Shown: positions 37,696-48,677, numbered from the stretch's first letter. The stretch: DNA of 64,000 nucleotides from Saprospiraceae bacterium (GCA_016717105.1 JADKGF010000032.1:3584-67583); one strand, 5' to 3'. Translations and numbers: made by a program. The notes: generated by a model from the sequence alone, not told the origin.

Positions 37696-40178
37696 TGAAA
37701 AATATAATTAAATTCTTTTTTCTATTTTTGTTAGCATTAATATTTGATTTAGAAGTCGTATTTGGACAGGAATGGACAAAATACATTAATAATAATGATC
37801 CATATAAAACTATAATAAAAAATATAGATCAGCATTTTGAAAAAACAGGTAAAGAACGTGGAAGTGGTTTTAAACAATACATGAGATGGAGATACAAATT
37901 AGATGGCGCAATGAATTCATCTGAGCCATTAAAAAATATTAATGCCATCGAGATTAGTGAATATGAGGCATTTAAAAGATCTCTTTCTAAGTCAAACAGA
38001 GCGACAAGTGGTGACTGGGAGAGTATGGGGCCATACACGACGCAAGGTAACTCTGGACTTGGTAGGATTAATTGCATGGCACACCATCCTAGCGACCCTA
38101 ATATTATGTGGGTTGGCACACCCAACGGTGGCCTTTGGAAAACAACCAATGGCGGAAGCTCATGGGAAATAATTTCTAATTATTTTGTTTCTCTAGGAAT
38201 AAGTGGCATTGCAATAGACTATACAAATCCGGATATTATTTACATTTTGACCGGAGATGGAGATGGAGGTGATTCTGCATCGATTGGTGTATTAAAAACA
38301 ATTGATGGCGGAATCAATTGGCAGAAAACGGGATTATCTTTTGGGGTAACATATTTAAAATGGTGTTTTTTTATAAAAATACATCCCACAAATCCACAAA
38401 TCTTGCTAGTTGGTGCAATAGATGGGCTTTATACTAACTCGAATGGTGGAGTAGGATCTTGGGGACATGTATTAGGTGACAACCTTGTTTTTGATTTGGA
38501 ATTCAAACCAGATAATCCAAATATATATTACCTTGCCACCGATGTTGGCATAAAAAAGTTTAATAATGGAATAGAAGTATCAACATTTGTTTCGAGCAGT
38601 TCTTTTGCCAGAATAGCATTAGCTGTTACTCCTGCAGCTCCAAATAATGTTTATGCAATATTTGGAGGATACCTAAATTTGTCTGGTATTTTTTCTGGAG
38701 TTTATTTTTCTACCAACAGTGGTGACTCATACACCATCCAAAGTAATACACCCAATATCTTAGGTTGGGATAATGGAGAAGATGCCCAGACACAAGCTAT
38801 GTATGACCTATGCTTGGCTGTTCATGAATCAGATCCAAATAGAGTATATGTAGGTGGAATCAATTGCTGGACTTCAAGCAATGCTGGTGTAAATTGGAAT
38901 AAAATAAGTTACTGGAACGGTAGCCCTTATGTGCACGCAGATTTTCATAATCTTTATCATTTAAATGGTACATTGTTCGCCTGTACTGATGGTGGAATTT
39001 ATAAAACTACAAATAATGGTGGAGCCTGGAATGACTTATCAAATGGTATCAACATTATGCAATTTTACGATATAGATTTTTATAGTAATACTTGGTTGGG
39101 TGGAGCTCAAGATAATGGAACACATTCTGCAACTTACGGTAGTCAAACATCAAGTGAGTTGTCAGTAGGAGATGGGTTTGGATGCACTTGGCATAGTGGG
39201 GATCATTCTATTCAGTTTTTATCATCCCAAGATGGTATAATTCGAAGACAACTTGGTACAAATTTAACTATAAATTCAGATTTAAATGGATTTTGGTTTA
39301 CCGAATTAACAATGAGTACGAATACATATCATCTATTTGCAAATTCAACAAATAGTTTATTAAGAGGAAATCAAAATGTCGCAGTATGGGATTGGTCTTG
39401 GCCTTCTACCGGAAATGAATCTATAATGTCAAATGACATAAGAGGCTATGAGCAAGGTACAAATGATCCAAATGTAATGTATGTAGTTAGTTCTGAACAA
39501 ATCATCAAAACAAACAATATTTTTTCCACACCAGCTACTTGGACATTGCTCACACATCCATCGCCTGGTCCAACACCTGAAGAAACAGTTAAGTTACAAA
39601 ATGTAACTGTTGATCCGTTAAATGCAAATAGAGTTTGGGTGGTTTGTTCAGGTTTTTACAATGGTCAGAAGATATTCAAATCCGAAGATGGTGGAACAAC
39701 TTGGACTAATATATCAGGTAGCTTACCGAATGTACAGTTTCGAGCCATAGTTTACGATACTCCTGGGAGTGATAGGATTTATATTGGTTCGGATATTGGT
39801 GTATTTTATAAAACTAGCACTATGAGCGATTGGATATATTTTTCCAATAATTTGCCTCCCGCTAATGTTACTTCATTAAAAATTTATGATGGATATATCT
39901 ATGCTGGCACTTTTGGTAGAGGCATTTGGAGAAGTCCATTGTTCTCTACATGCCCTATCAATGTATCATTAACACCAGCCAATGACCCAGGCACCGTCTA
40001 TTTGCATGGTAAACAGGTACATTATGCATCAAATTCAATAACAAGTAGTAGAGTTATTTCAGGTTCCCTTGGTAATGAAGCTATCTATACCGCTGGTAAT
40101 TATCTGGATTTTGTAGAAGGATTCTGGGGCAAAACCGATGCTTTTATTGAAGCCAAGATTGGTACATGTCCGGAATAA
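37692..40178 (+). CDS. Secreted VPS10/BNR-like beta-propeller protein
   Basis: 828 residues; the ATG at 37692 overlaps the corrected stop of the preceding fibre gene (ATGA), so both form an operon under operator copy 3. Signal peptide (FFFLFLLALIFDLEVVFGQ). Propeller repeats with the Asp-box-like motif: WKTTNGGSSWEII, KTIDGGINWQKT, YKTTNNGGAWNDL, KSEDGGTTWTNI. The C-terminal about 75 residues (VHYASNSITSSRVISGSLG, then YLDFVEGFWGKTDAFIEAKI) resemble the 3-coathanger stack domain of Bacteroidota exported proteins in place of a classical T9SS domain. Probably surface-bound glycan-directed protein. Confidence 0.8.
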   Translation: MMKNIIKFFFLFLLALIFDLEVVFGQEWTKYINNNDPYKTIIKNIDQHFEKTGKERGSGFKQYMRWRYKLDGAMNSSEPLKNINAIEISEYEAFKRSLSKSNRATSGDWESMGPYTTQGNSGLGRINCMAHHPSDPNIMWVGTPNGGLWKTTNGGSSWEIISNYFVSLGISGIAIDYTNPDIIYILTGDGDGGDSASIGVLKTIDGGINWQKTGLSFGVTYLKWCFFIKIHPTNPQILLVGAIDGLYTNSNGGVGSWGHVLGDNLVFDLEFKPDNPNIYYLATDVGIKKFNNGIEVSTFVSSSSFARIALAVTPAAPNNVYAIFGGYLNLSGIFSGVYFSTNSGDSYTIQSNTPNILGWDNGEDAQTQAMYDLCLAVHESDPNRVYVGGINCWTSSNAGVNWNKISYWNGSPYVHADFHNLYHLNGTLFACTDGGIYKTTNNGGAWNDLSNGINIMQFYDIDFYSNTWLGGAQDNGTHSATYGSQTSSELSVGDGFGCTWHSGDHSIQFLSSQDGIIRRQLGTNLTINSDLNGFWFTELTMSTNTYHLFANSTNSLLRGNQNVAVWDWSWPSTGNESIMSNDIRGYEQGTNDPNVMYVVSSEQIIKTNNIFSTPATWTLLTHPSPGPTPEETVKLQNVTVDPLNANRVWVVCSGFYNGQKIFKSEDGGTTWTNISGSLPNVQFRAIVYDTPGSDRIYIGSDIGVFYKTSTMSDWIYFSNNLPPANVTSLKIYDGYIYAGTFGRGIWRSPLFSTCPINVSLTPANDPGTVYLHGKQVHYASNSITSSRVISGSLGNEAIYTAGNYLDFVEGFWGKTDAFIEAKIGTCPE

Positions 40179-40259
40179 AAATTTGACTAAAATCATTTGT
40201 CATTAAACATTAAACATTCATAAATTTATAATCATTTTTTTCAAATTAAAAATGAAATC

Positions 40260-40740
40260 ATGAAAAACTCAATCTTCTGTTTTCTTGTTATTGGCTTCTT
40301 TTGTTGTGACCAAAATGTCGATTGTTCGAGTTGTTCAACTTCCATCAAAGGATATTAGGTCGTAGCAAATGAAGCTGCTGTGAATGACCAACAATGAAAC
40401 AATTAATTACCGAATGTCCTGATGGGAAAAGAATATTGAGTTGTGGTTGGAGTGCATTGGATAGTACATCAGCAATCATGGAAGGACAAGCCACTTATTC
40501 GGAACCCAGTTTTGATGGAAAAAATTGGATGGACAATGTTAAACTTACAAGTACTTACAATCCGGAATGGAAACTTAGGACGTGATGTGTTTGTGCTGAG
40601 ATTGATGAACCCGTCAAATCTCTATCATCGGGCCAGCGACACCGGCAAACAACGGGACGATCGGCAAGGTATGGCTCGCCTGCAATCTGGATGCTAACAA
40701 GCGGATTTATTGTGAATAATAGACACGAAGTCATTAGATT
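40260..40740 (+). pseudogene. Decayed secreted-protein gene with a chimeric end
   Basis: An ATG at 40260 opens a lipoprotein-like leader (MKNSIFCFLVIGFFCCDQNV) that stops at 40358. A second frame from 40394 reads a coherent domain (CPDGKRILSCGWSALDST, then PSFDGKNWMDNVKLTSTYN) and stops by a TGA at 40583-40585; the same frame continues CVCAEIDEPVKSLSS. From about 40612, in another frame, it reads ISIIGPATPANNGTIGKVW, whose first ten residues equal the start of the mature SusE-like fibre proteins at 35594 and 42466. So the remnant ends in a fragment shared with the neighbouring fibre genes. Several breaks, no intact product. Confidence 0.5.
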
Positions 40741-40765
40741 TTTGTGATAATAAGACGAAATGTCC

Positions 40766-40793
40766 TTTGAATTAATGATTTTTAGTATCTTTG
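40766..40793 (+). promoter_or_regulatory. Promoter of the DUF4143 ATPase gene
   Basis: TTTG at 40766-40769 and TATCTTTG at 40786-40793, 16 bp apart, match the Bacteroidota -33/-7 pattern; ATG follows at 40817. An in-frame upstream start at 40760 would precede the promoter. Confidence 0.65.
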
Positions 40794-40816
40794 CAAACGA
40801 ATTAATACACCGTTTT

Positions 40817-42112
40817 ATGTTTAGGAAAGCAGAGATAGCATTAGCAGATTGGAAAAATCGAAAATTATTGAAGCCTTTGATTTTAACAGGAGCAAGGCAG
40901 GTAGGCAAAACCTGGCTGATGAAAAATTTAGGTAAGCAACACTTTGAACATTCCATATATATAAATTTAGAAAAAGAACCTTCGTATAGAAACTTATTTG
41001 AAGCAGATTTGAATATTGAAAGAATCATTCAAACCATATCATTATTACAAAATCAAAAAGTAGAAGATGGTAAGACACTTCTCATTTTTGACGAAATTCA
41101 GGAAGCACCTAATGCCTTGACTAGTTTAAAATATTTTGCCGAAGACAGGCCTGGTTTGCATGTTTTAGCAGCAGGTTCGCTGTTAGGAGTGACTTTAGAC
41201 ACAGGTTCTTTTCCAGTGGGTAAAGTAGATTTTTTAAAAATTCTCCCTATGAGTTTTGAAGAGTTTCTAAAAGCAACTCGTCAATCTGCACTTTGGGAAT
41301 TACTATTGCAACAGGATTATACTATTGTCTGTAGTTTTAGAGACAAATACATTCATGCACTCAGAAACTACTATTTGGTAGGTGGTATGCCCGAAGCAGT
41401 GTTGGCATTTGCAAGTGATGGCGGTTCATTTTACCAAGTGAAACGCATCCAAGAAGCTATTCTTAATTCCTACATGCAAGATTTTGCCAAACATGCTCCT
41501 GCTGTATTAATTCCCAAAATCATAGCTGTCTGGCACGGAATGGTAAGCCAATTAGCTAAAGAAAACAAAAAGTTTGTATATGGATTGCTAAAATCGGGTG
41601 CAAGAGCCAGAGAATATGAAGATGCTATAGATTGGTTGGTAAACTATGGATTGGTTCATAAAATCTATGCAGTTCAAAAAATGGCATTCCCTTTACACGC
41701 GTACAAAGATTTGAAAAGTTTCAAGCTTTTTGCCTTTGATGTAGGTTTACTTTCTCACTTGGCCCATATGAGTCCGGTTACCATTTTGGAAAATGCCATA
41801 TTTTTTGAAGAATTTAAAGGAGCATTAACAGAGCAATATGTTTTGCAGGAATTAATCGTCGCAGAAGCTAAAAATATCAGTTACTGGGTGAATGATATAG
41901 GAACAGCAGAATTAGACTTTGTATTTGAAAAAAACGGTGTTATTTATCCTTTGGAAGTAAAAGCAACCGAAAATTTACAGGCTAAATCTTTGAAAGTATT
42001 TCATGAAAAACATAAGGAAATTCATTGCTATCGTACATCATTATCCAATTACCGCGAAGAAGGATGGATGACCAATGTACCGCTATATGCGATAAGTACC
42101 TTTCCGATGTGA
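40817..42112 (+). CDS. AAA-type ATPase with DUF4143 C-terminal domain
   Basis: 431 residues from the ATG at 40817. Walker A: LTGARQVGKTWLM; Walker B: KTLLIFDEIQEAP; then VLAAGSLLGVTL and the arm SFEEFLKA, YLVGGMPEAVLAFAS. The C-terminal DUF4143 part has the nuclease-like core (GALTEQYVLQELI, ISYWVNDIGTAELDFVFEK, IYPLEVKATEN). These proteins (related to archaeal MoxR/ExeA-like ATPases) are widespread, often horizontally spread, and of unknown function. It lies between surface genes without an operator copy, so it looks like an insertion into the island. Confidence 0.9.
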   Translation: MFRKAEIALADWKNRKLLKPLILTGARQVGKTWLMKNLGKQHFEHSIYINLEKEPSYRNLFEADLNIERIIQTISLLQNQKVEDGKTLLIFDEIQEAPNALTSLKYFAEDRPGLHVLAAGSLLGVTLDTGSFPVGKVDFLKILPMSFEEFLKATRQSALWELLLQQDYTIVCSFRDKYIHALRNYYLVGGMPEAVLAFASDGGSFYQVKRIQEAILNSYMQDFAKHAPAVLIPKIIAVWHGMVSQLAKENKKFVYGLLKSGARAREYEDAIDWLVNYGLVHKIYAVQKMAFPLHAYKDLKSFKLFAFDVGLLSHLAHMSPVTILENAIFFEEFKGALTEQYVLQELIVAEAKNISYWVNDIGTAELDFVFEKNGVIYPLEVKATENLQAKSLKVFHEKHKEIHCYRTSLSNYREEGWMTNVPLYAISTFPM

Positions 42113-42377
42113 TCAAATTGTGCTTCAGGCAAAAACTAAAATTTCTAACAGTTGGAGGAGCTGATATTTTTAGTATCGGTTTGCTATTGGCGATTGACTG
42201 CTGGCCACTAGCCACTGGCCTTGGCTCATTCGATGCATCTTTCTTCGTTCAAATCTTTCGCCGTTCGTCACTCGTCATTCGTTAATTGGTCTTTGGCAAT
42301 TAGCTGTCAGTGGTTTTTAAGTCACTCAACATTCGTAATTTGTAATTCGTCATTTTTCATCCAAAATCAGTAAAATA

Positions 42378-42434
42378 TCACATGATCATGTGACAAGCAA
42401 AATTTTTTTGGTACTGAAAACAGGCATAATTTTG
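42378..42434 (+). promoter_or_regulatory. Palindromic operator plus -7 box, copy 4
   Basis: Operator TCACATGATCATGTGA at 42378-42393, here a full 16-bp palindrome; -7 box TAATTTTG at 42427-42434, 33 bp apart; ATG at 42466. The 260 bp in front (42113-42377) hold no gene, only TTCGTCATTCGT-like simple repeats also found upstream of the other copies. Confidence 0.8.
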
Positions 42435-42465
42435 TCGATATTCGATCAACTTTAAAATTTTGCAC

Positions 42466-44307
42466 ATGAGACTTCTTTTCTTCCTTTTGTTGTTTGTGAC
42501 ATTTACATGCCGACTATCCAGTCAGATTTCTATCATTGGACCAGCGACACCGGCCGGTGATTGGACAACCGATTTTACACTTACACAAGATGCTTCCAAT
42601 GTTTTTATTTGGTATGGAACATTCAGTTTGTCAGCAAATGAATTGAAGTTTAGGCTTAATTATGATTGGGCAACAAATTATGGTAGTGCATCTTGGCCTA
42701 ATGGTATAGGAATTCTTAATGGTCCGAGTATTGTAGTCCCACTCGCTGGTACATATACCATTACATTCAATCAATGGAATCAAGCTTATAGCTTTACACT
42801 GATAGATGCTGAGTTTGTGGGCGTCGGTACTACATCACCCATAGAGAAACTCGACGTAGCTGGTAATATTAGGTTGATTGGAGAGATAAAACCCGGCGGT
42901 CAAAGTGGTACTGCAAATCAAGTGCTGACATCCAATGGTGCTGGCAGCATGACATGGTCTAATGCTTCGACTATTTCGGCGACAGATCAAATCATAGATG
43001 CAGATAATGATACCAGAGTCACCGTAGAAGATGCACCAGATAACGACTTGGTTAGAATATATCTTGCAGGAGTGCCCAAGCTTGAGTTGGATGGAAATAT
43101 GATAAAACCTTTGAATAGCAATTTAGCAACCTATCTCGGTAATGGTGCTGGAGCAAATACAACCGGAAATGGTAACACCTTTATTGGAAATCAAGCAGGA
43201 AATGCAAATAACGCTGGGGCATGGAATACTGCCTTAGGTACCAGAACACTGCTAAATAGTGCGTCAGGAGATGGCAATGTGGCTATTGGTGCCGATGCTT
43301 TGCGCACACAAAATGGCATAAGCAATAATATAGGCATAGGAACAGGTGCAGGGTATAACGCTACTGAAGGTGGTAACGTGTTCATAGGAGGAAATGCAGC
43401 AAATAATAAAAGTAGTGGGAATGGCAATACCATCATCGGTGATAATTCTGGTTTTAATAGTACTACTGGTAGCAGCAATGTGTTTTTGGGAGCAAGTGCA
43501 GGATATAGTGTCACAAGTGGTAACAATGTACTGATCGGTGCCTCTGCAGGTCGTAATGGCAGCGGATTGACCAATGACAATATCATCATTGGAAAAAGTG
43601 CTGGATACGACTTGGCTGGAGGAGACAATACAATCCTGGGTACTGGTGCTGCTTTTTCAGGCAGTGCTGCGAATGGAAATGTCGTCATAGGAAAGGATGC
43701 GGGTTACGAATTAGTGGGCTCAGATAATACAATTATTGGAAAACAAGCAGGCTATAATAATGCGGGCAACTTTAATGTAATTTTTGGTAAAGATGCAGGT
43801 TATAGTAATACAAGCGATGGGAACACGATGATTGGATTTCAAAGTGGATACAATAACAATGGACTTAATAATGTGTTCTTAGGAAGAAGTGCAGGTGCAA
43901 ACGAGACAGGGAGCAATAAACTTTATATAGACAACTCAAATGCCAACAAAGATAATGCACTAATTTATGGGGATTTTAATGCCGATAGCCTTTTGCTCAA
44001 TGGTAAAACGCTTGTAAAAAATCAATTGGGTGTAAAAGGTATAGGTGACTTGACAGGCATTGAACTTGGATACAACAATGCGTCTAAACAATCTGATGCT
44101 GGAAAAGTACAATATGGTGGATTCGGAGGAAGTGATCATGTTGTAAATATAATAGGTGGTGGCACTGATCCTGTGGGTGCAGATAGAAAGGTGAAAATTT
44201 GGGCAGAAGGAGGTAGTGAGATGACTGGAAGCCTATCTGTCACGGGAAGAATAAAACTTGGGGATGATAATAATACGACGATCCGGAGGAACAGTCCGAT
44301 GGAATGA
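42466..44307 (+). CDS. Secreted SusE-like fibre protein with hexapeptide/head-like repeats
   Basis: 613 residues from the ATG at 42466. The promoter, signal peptide and first 25 residues (LSSQISIIGPATPAGDW) are almost identical to the gene at 35594, then the SusE-like domain diverges. A second entry segment (VGVGTTSPIEKLDVAGNIRL) and a long array of about 15-residue repeats follow (GNTFIGNQAGNANNAGAWN, GNVAIGADALR, NTIIGDNSGFN, NTILGTGAAF), typical of trimeric beta-helix fibres. The frame breaks at 44307 at DDNNTT; the continuation is the decayed FG-GAP region downstream. Confidence 0.8.
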   Translation: MRLLFFLLLFVTFTCRLSSQISIIGPATPAGDWTTDFTLTQDASNVFIWYGTFSLSANELKFRLNYDWATNYGSASWPNGIGILNGPSIVVPLAGTYTITFNQWNQAYSFTLIDAEFVGVGTTSPIEKLDVAGNIRLIGEIKPGGQSGTANQVLTSNGAGSMTWSNASTISATDQIIDADNDTRVTVEDAPDNDLVRIYLAGVPKLELDGNMIKPLNSNLATYLGNGAGANTTGNGNTFIGNQAGNANNAGAWNTALGTRTLLNSASGDGNVAIGADALRTQNGISNNIGIGTGAGYNATEGGNVFIGGNAANNKSSGNGNTIIGDNSGFNSTTGSSNVFLGASAGYSVTSGNNVLIGASAGRNGSGLTNDNIIIGKSAGYDLAGGDNTILGTGAAFSGSAANGNVVIGKDAGYELVGSDNTIIGKQAGYNNAGNFNVIFGKDAGYSNTSDGNTMIGFQSGYNNNGLNNVFLGRSAGANETGSNKLYIDNSNANKDNALIYGDFNADSLLLNGKTLVKNQLGVKGIGDLTGIELGYNNASKQSDAGKVQYGGFGGSDHVVNIIGGGTDPVGADRKVKIWAEGGSEMTGSLSVTGRIKLGDDNNTTIRRNSPME

Positions 44308-45518
44308 TGTAGGTGGCAAGATTTTGAAGGATATGATGGTAGTGGTCAGTGGAGATCACTAACAAAAAGTCAATCTGTCAATGGCAGAATAATACTCGGT
44401 GATGATACAATGATAAACTAACTGCAGGCAGTGATGGAATACCGCAAGAATGACTTTGAGGTTTTGTTTCTATCAACGGAGATTTTGACAATCGTTGGGG
44501 AGTTTGATGACGATATTGGCAGCAACAAGGATACAAGGTCCTGCATATATCAGTATAGAAAATCCGGATATGCCATGGACAGAATGAGCTTGTTTACCGG
44601 GGCAGATGGGTCAAATGATTTGGGGATAATTTTGGTTACTCTGTTATTTATCAGTGGTGATAATGCGATCTGCATGGGCGTATGGCGACGACATTGGCAG
44701 CAACATGAATCAAGGTTCTGCCTATATTTTCGTTAGGTCCGACAATACCTGGACACAGCAAGCCAAGCTTACCGTGGCAGATGGGGCGACTGATGATAAT
44801 TTTGGTTACTCTGTTAGTATCAATGGTGATTATACAATATTGAGGGGAAAACCATAACGATTTTGACTCTAGATGCAAATCTGCATTGGTCTTTGTGGTA
44901 GGGGTAGGCTCTTCTTGGATAAAGCATTCTAAGTTTATACCCAGCAGATCCGAGCCCATTTATGAGGTTTGAGGATAGAGTTTCCATAAGTGGTTTTTAT
45001 GTTTTGCATTGGGGCACAACATAATCAAACAGGTGCTAATTTGAATCAAGGATATGCAAATTTATTTTATACATTATGGTAATTCTTGGACACAGCAAGC
45101 CAAACTTATTGCGTCCGATGGGGCTGGTGATGACCGCTTTGGCTCTTCTGTCTCCATTAGTGGAGATTATGCGATGATAGGGGCATATTTTGATGATGTT
45201 GGCGATAATTCTAATCAAGGTTCTGCCTATATCTTCTATAGAAAGGGAACTACTTGGTCATTGCAAACAACATTAGTTTCAGAAAATGGCGATGCAAATG
45301 ATAATTTTGGTAGTTCAGTCTCTATTTATGGGGAATTTGCGCAAAAAAGGACTCAATTTAGTTCTTGCAAAGCCTTTTATAGAAATAATATGGAATGGAT
45401 TCAGAAAGCAATATTACAACCCAATCCTATTCAACAATTTTGTGAATTTGGTGAAAGTGTTTGTATTAGAAACAGAATTGTTGCATACTGTTTTATGATA
45501 TTAGCCCGACTATACTGA
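44308..45518 (+). pseudogene. Decayed FG-GAP repeat region, continuation of the fibre gene
   Basis: Directly behind the fibre frame the three frames together read VRWNDVGGK, GQWRSLTKSQSVNG and then FG-GAP repeats: DNFGYSV with WTQQAKLTVADGA (44750-44820), and WTQQAKLIASDGAGDDRFG, SSVSISGDYAMIGAYFDDVG and GSAYIFYRKGTTWSLQT in the longest open piece (45054-45518). Breaks occur every 100-200 bp, much more often than elsewhere in the island, so true decay or poorly resolved sequence is likely. The intact ancestor would be a fibre with an FG-GAP beta-propeller. Confidence 0.55.
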
Positions 45519-45643
45519 TCAAGGAAAGTTTTCATTTTTGGACAATAGTTTCAATTAAAATAATTTTGAAAAATTAAGGCATGTCTGTTTTCCAAATTAA
45601 GATATTTATAGGTATTTTATCATTCATCATTTTTCATTAAAAA

Positions 45644-45700
45644 TCACATCATCATGTGACACGCTAAATTTTTTTGACACTGAAAACAGGCATAATTTTG
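45644..45700 (+). promoter_or_regulatory. Palindromic operator plus -7 box, copy 5
   Basis: Operator TCACATCATCATGTGA at 45644-45659; -7 box TAATTTTG at 45693-45700, 33 bp apart; ATG at 45735. Confidence 0.8.
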
Positions 45701-45734
45701 CAATTAAATGTATAGTCAACAAAATAGTAACAGT

Positions 45735-48631
45735 ATGAAACGCTTAACAATAATCTTCCTAGCTATGGTCCCTTTTATGTCAATGAATGCGGCTGACATC
45801 GTCTGGGATGGGGGAGGCAATGGTACTGATTGGTCTGATGTGAATAATTGGGATTGTAATTGTATGCCGGCATCAGGTGATAATGTAACCATTCCATCCG
45901 CATACATCGCCACCACGGTAATTGTTACTGGGAGTGTCACTGTTGGTAATTTATATTGCTATTCAGGCTTACAACTAAATAGTGGTGCCCAAATCACTGT
46001 CGCTGGACAATTCAGGATGATAAATGGTGGAGATCTACAAGTGCAATCTGGTGCTACTATTGAGACCACGAGCCTAGCATTAGTATCAGTATCTGACATT
46101 TCAGGACAAATTTGGAATGCAAATTTAAGTAACCTCGGTACCATCAATACCACAGAAATCTATTTGGAAGAAAGTTGTGACCCGAGCTTTCCATGTTTTA
46201 CGGCGTTGACCAATGATGGTACTATAAACACAACAGACTTGGGTATATCGTTTGGTGATTATTCTCAAGTCATCAATAACGGTAATATGACTTTGACTGG
46301 TTTGGTCGGAATCCAAACATCATTGACAAGTTTAAATAATCAATTTACAAATAGTGGTAGTTTTTCAACCAATGTACCTAATTATTTTGGGCCAACTACC
46401 AATACGTCCTCGGGAACATTTACAATAGATAACTACATAAACTATTTTAATACTTATAATAATACATACAATTCTCCAGTAAAGGTATTATCTACATTTA
46501 CCAATCAAGGTGCGATTAATATGACCAATCCACAATCCAATGCGCTTTATGGGATTCAGGTGTTACCAGCGGGATCTTTCATTTCAACGGGAACTTTAAA
46601 CATAACGTCGGAAAGTTATCCTATTCGCAATCAAGGCGTTTGTACTGTCGAAGGGACATCAGATTTTTATACCATAGGGTCTGCAACAAGTTTGGGAATT
46701 GAAAATACAGGTACATTCAATATTAATAATCAGGCTACTACTTTTAATTGTGCAAAAGCCTTTAATAATCTTAGTGGTGGGACTCTGAATATCGCTACTT
46801 GTAAACCAGTTGCTTTGCGTTATCTTTATAATGTAGGTACCGTAGTAAATAATGGAATCATTACCTTCGACCCAACTTCTACCACGGTCACACTTTCCAA
46901 CTCCGGTTCCCTTACCAATAATGGACTAATGATCAATAATCCTTATACAGTAAACTTGTCATCTGCACAAAACCAAGGTGCATTTGTACAGCGTATCTTA
47001 GGTCAAAAATGTGTAGGCACGGCTATCCCATCATTTATTTCTGGTGAGAAGGTCAATGTGAGCAATCCGACACGGAATTTTTACAGATGCCGCCTTGACC
47101 ATTTCTGCTGGTACTTACGATCTTAGTACCAATATATTTACACCATCAACGGCAGCCCTTGGTTTGACCAGTTTGTACATCGACCTGCAGTACCAATCAT
47201 GTCCGGTAGAAGTGGTAGAAATTATATTCCAATATCCTATCAGCAATCCAAGTACCTGGTATTTAGATGCTGATTATGATGGTTATGGTGATCCCGCAGT
47301 TTCTACTACAGCTTGTGTTCAACCCTATGGATATGTAGCTAATAATACAGATTGTGATGATAATGATTATGCCGTTCATCCCGGAGCTACAGAAATCTGC
47401 AATGACAAAGATTATAATTGTGATGGTATGATGACAGGGCCTGCGCCTGTATTATGGTATCAAGATGCTGATTATGACAACTATGGCAATCCTAGTGTCA
47501 CTTTGCTTTCATGTACATCCTGCCAATAGTACAGATTGTGATGACACAGATGGCAATGTTTACCCTGGCGCACCTGAGACATGTAGTGACAAAGACTACA
47601 ATTGTGACGGTATGATCACTGGCACCACGAGCCCAACGCTTTGGTATCAAGATGCCGATTATGATGGCTATCGCAATCCTAGTGTTACATTGCTTTCATG
47701 TACGCCACCATCTGGTTATGTAAGTAATAATTCAGATTGTAACGATAATAATTTTAATGTGAATCCTGGCGCACCAGAAGTCTGTGATAATCTAGACAAT
47801 AATTGTAATGGTATGGTGGATGAAGGACTCATGACTGGAACGGCAGTTTTTACTTTTGGTGCAATGAATAATTCTTGGAGTGAGCCAATGAATTGGAGTA
47901 CCATGCAAGTGCCGGCACCATGCTTTGATGTGATAATTCCAACACCATACAATGTGGTAGCTACGGGATCAGGCATTACTGCTAAATCCATAATGATCCA
48001 AGGAGGAGCATCACTAACCTTTACAGGTGGTACTTCAACTATTCAAGGAGGAGCCACCTTTGGCATCAACAATTACGGGACCTTAAATATTACAAATAAT
48101 AGTAACATTATAATTCAAAACACAGGTAATGGAATTGATAATCACGCCAATATACAATGTACTGGTGTCAACTCAATAACTATTACTCAGGTAACTCAGA
48201 ACGCGATTCAAAATTTCTCAGGTGCCATCTTTATGGATAATGGTACTACAGGTTTGACCTTATTTAACATTACCGGAGACGGTATAAGTAATAGCGGGTC
48301 ATTGACTAAAAATGGGATTTTAAGTGGAAGTAATATCAATGGCGACTTGATATTCAACACTGGTACTTTTACAAATGGTGGAAATATTGATTTTCAAAAT
48401 GGTACAAATTTTCCACAGTGGGTGATACACAATCAAGGTACATTCAATAATAACACGGGTGCTTATATATTATTTCCAACACCTTCTACTGGCGGCAATG
48501 TGTCCAATATGGGCATTTTAAATACGGCAGGCTCAACCATGAACAATAACGGTATCATGAATTTATTTGGGAATAGTATTTCTGGTAGCGGAACTTTTTA
48601 CAATAATGGCGTAATAAATGGCGGCCTTTAA
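45735..48631 (+). CDS. Large secreted protein with MopE-like metal-binding motifs, two frameshifts
   Basis: From the ATG at 45735 (MKRLTIIFLAMVPFMSMNAA, signal peptide) the gene is readable to 48631, about 965 residues, if two one-base shifts are repaired (near 47085-47100 and near 47515). The first part (about 1-440) is a Gly/Asn/Thr-rich beta-helix-like region opening with WDGGGNGTDWSDVNNWDC. The middle carries three copies of the MopE-type putative metal-binding motif: WYLDADYDGYGDP, DCDDNDYAVHPGATEICN, KDYNCDGM. The last 270 residues are again beta-helix-like (GTFNNNTGAYI). No T9SS domain is seen at the end. Probably a surface protein binding calcium or copper. Confidence 0.7.
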
Positions 48632-48677
48632 TACACTATTAAATACCGATTGTAATAGTCAATTAAATCAAAGTATC

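Noticed and set aside
31358..45659. Classical CRP sites
   Set aside because: The half-sites are in the order TCACA...TGTGA, the reverse of the enterobacterial CRP site, so I report a palindromic operator without naming the regulator.
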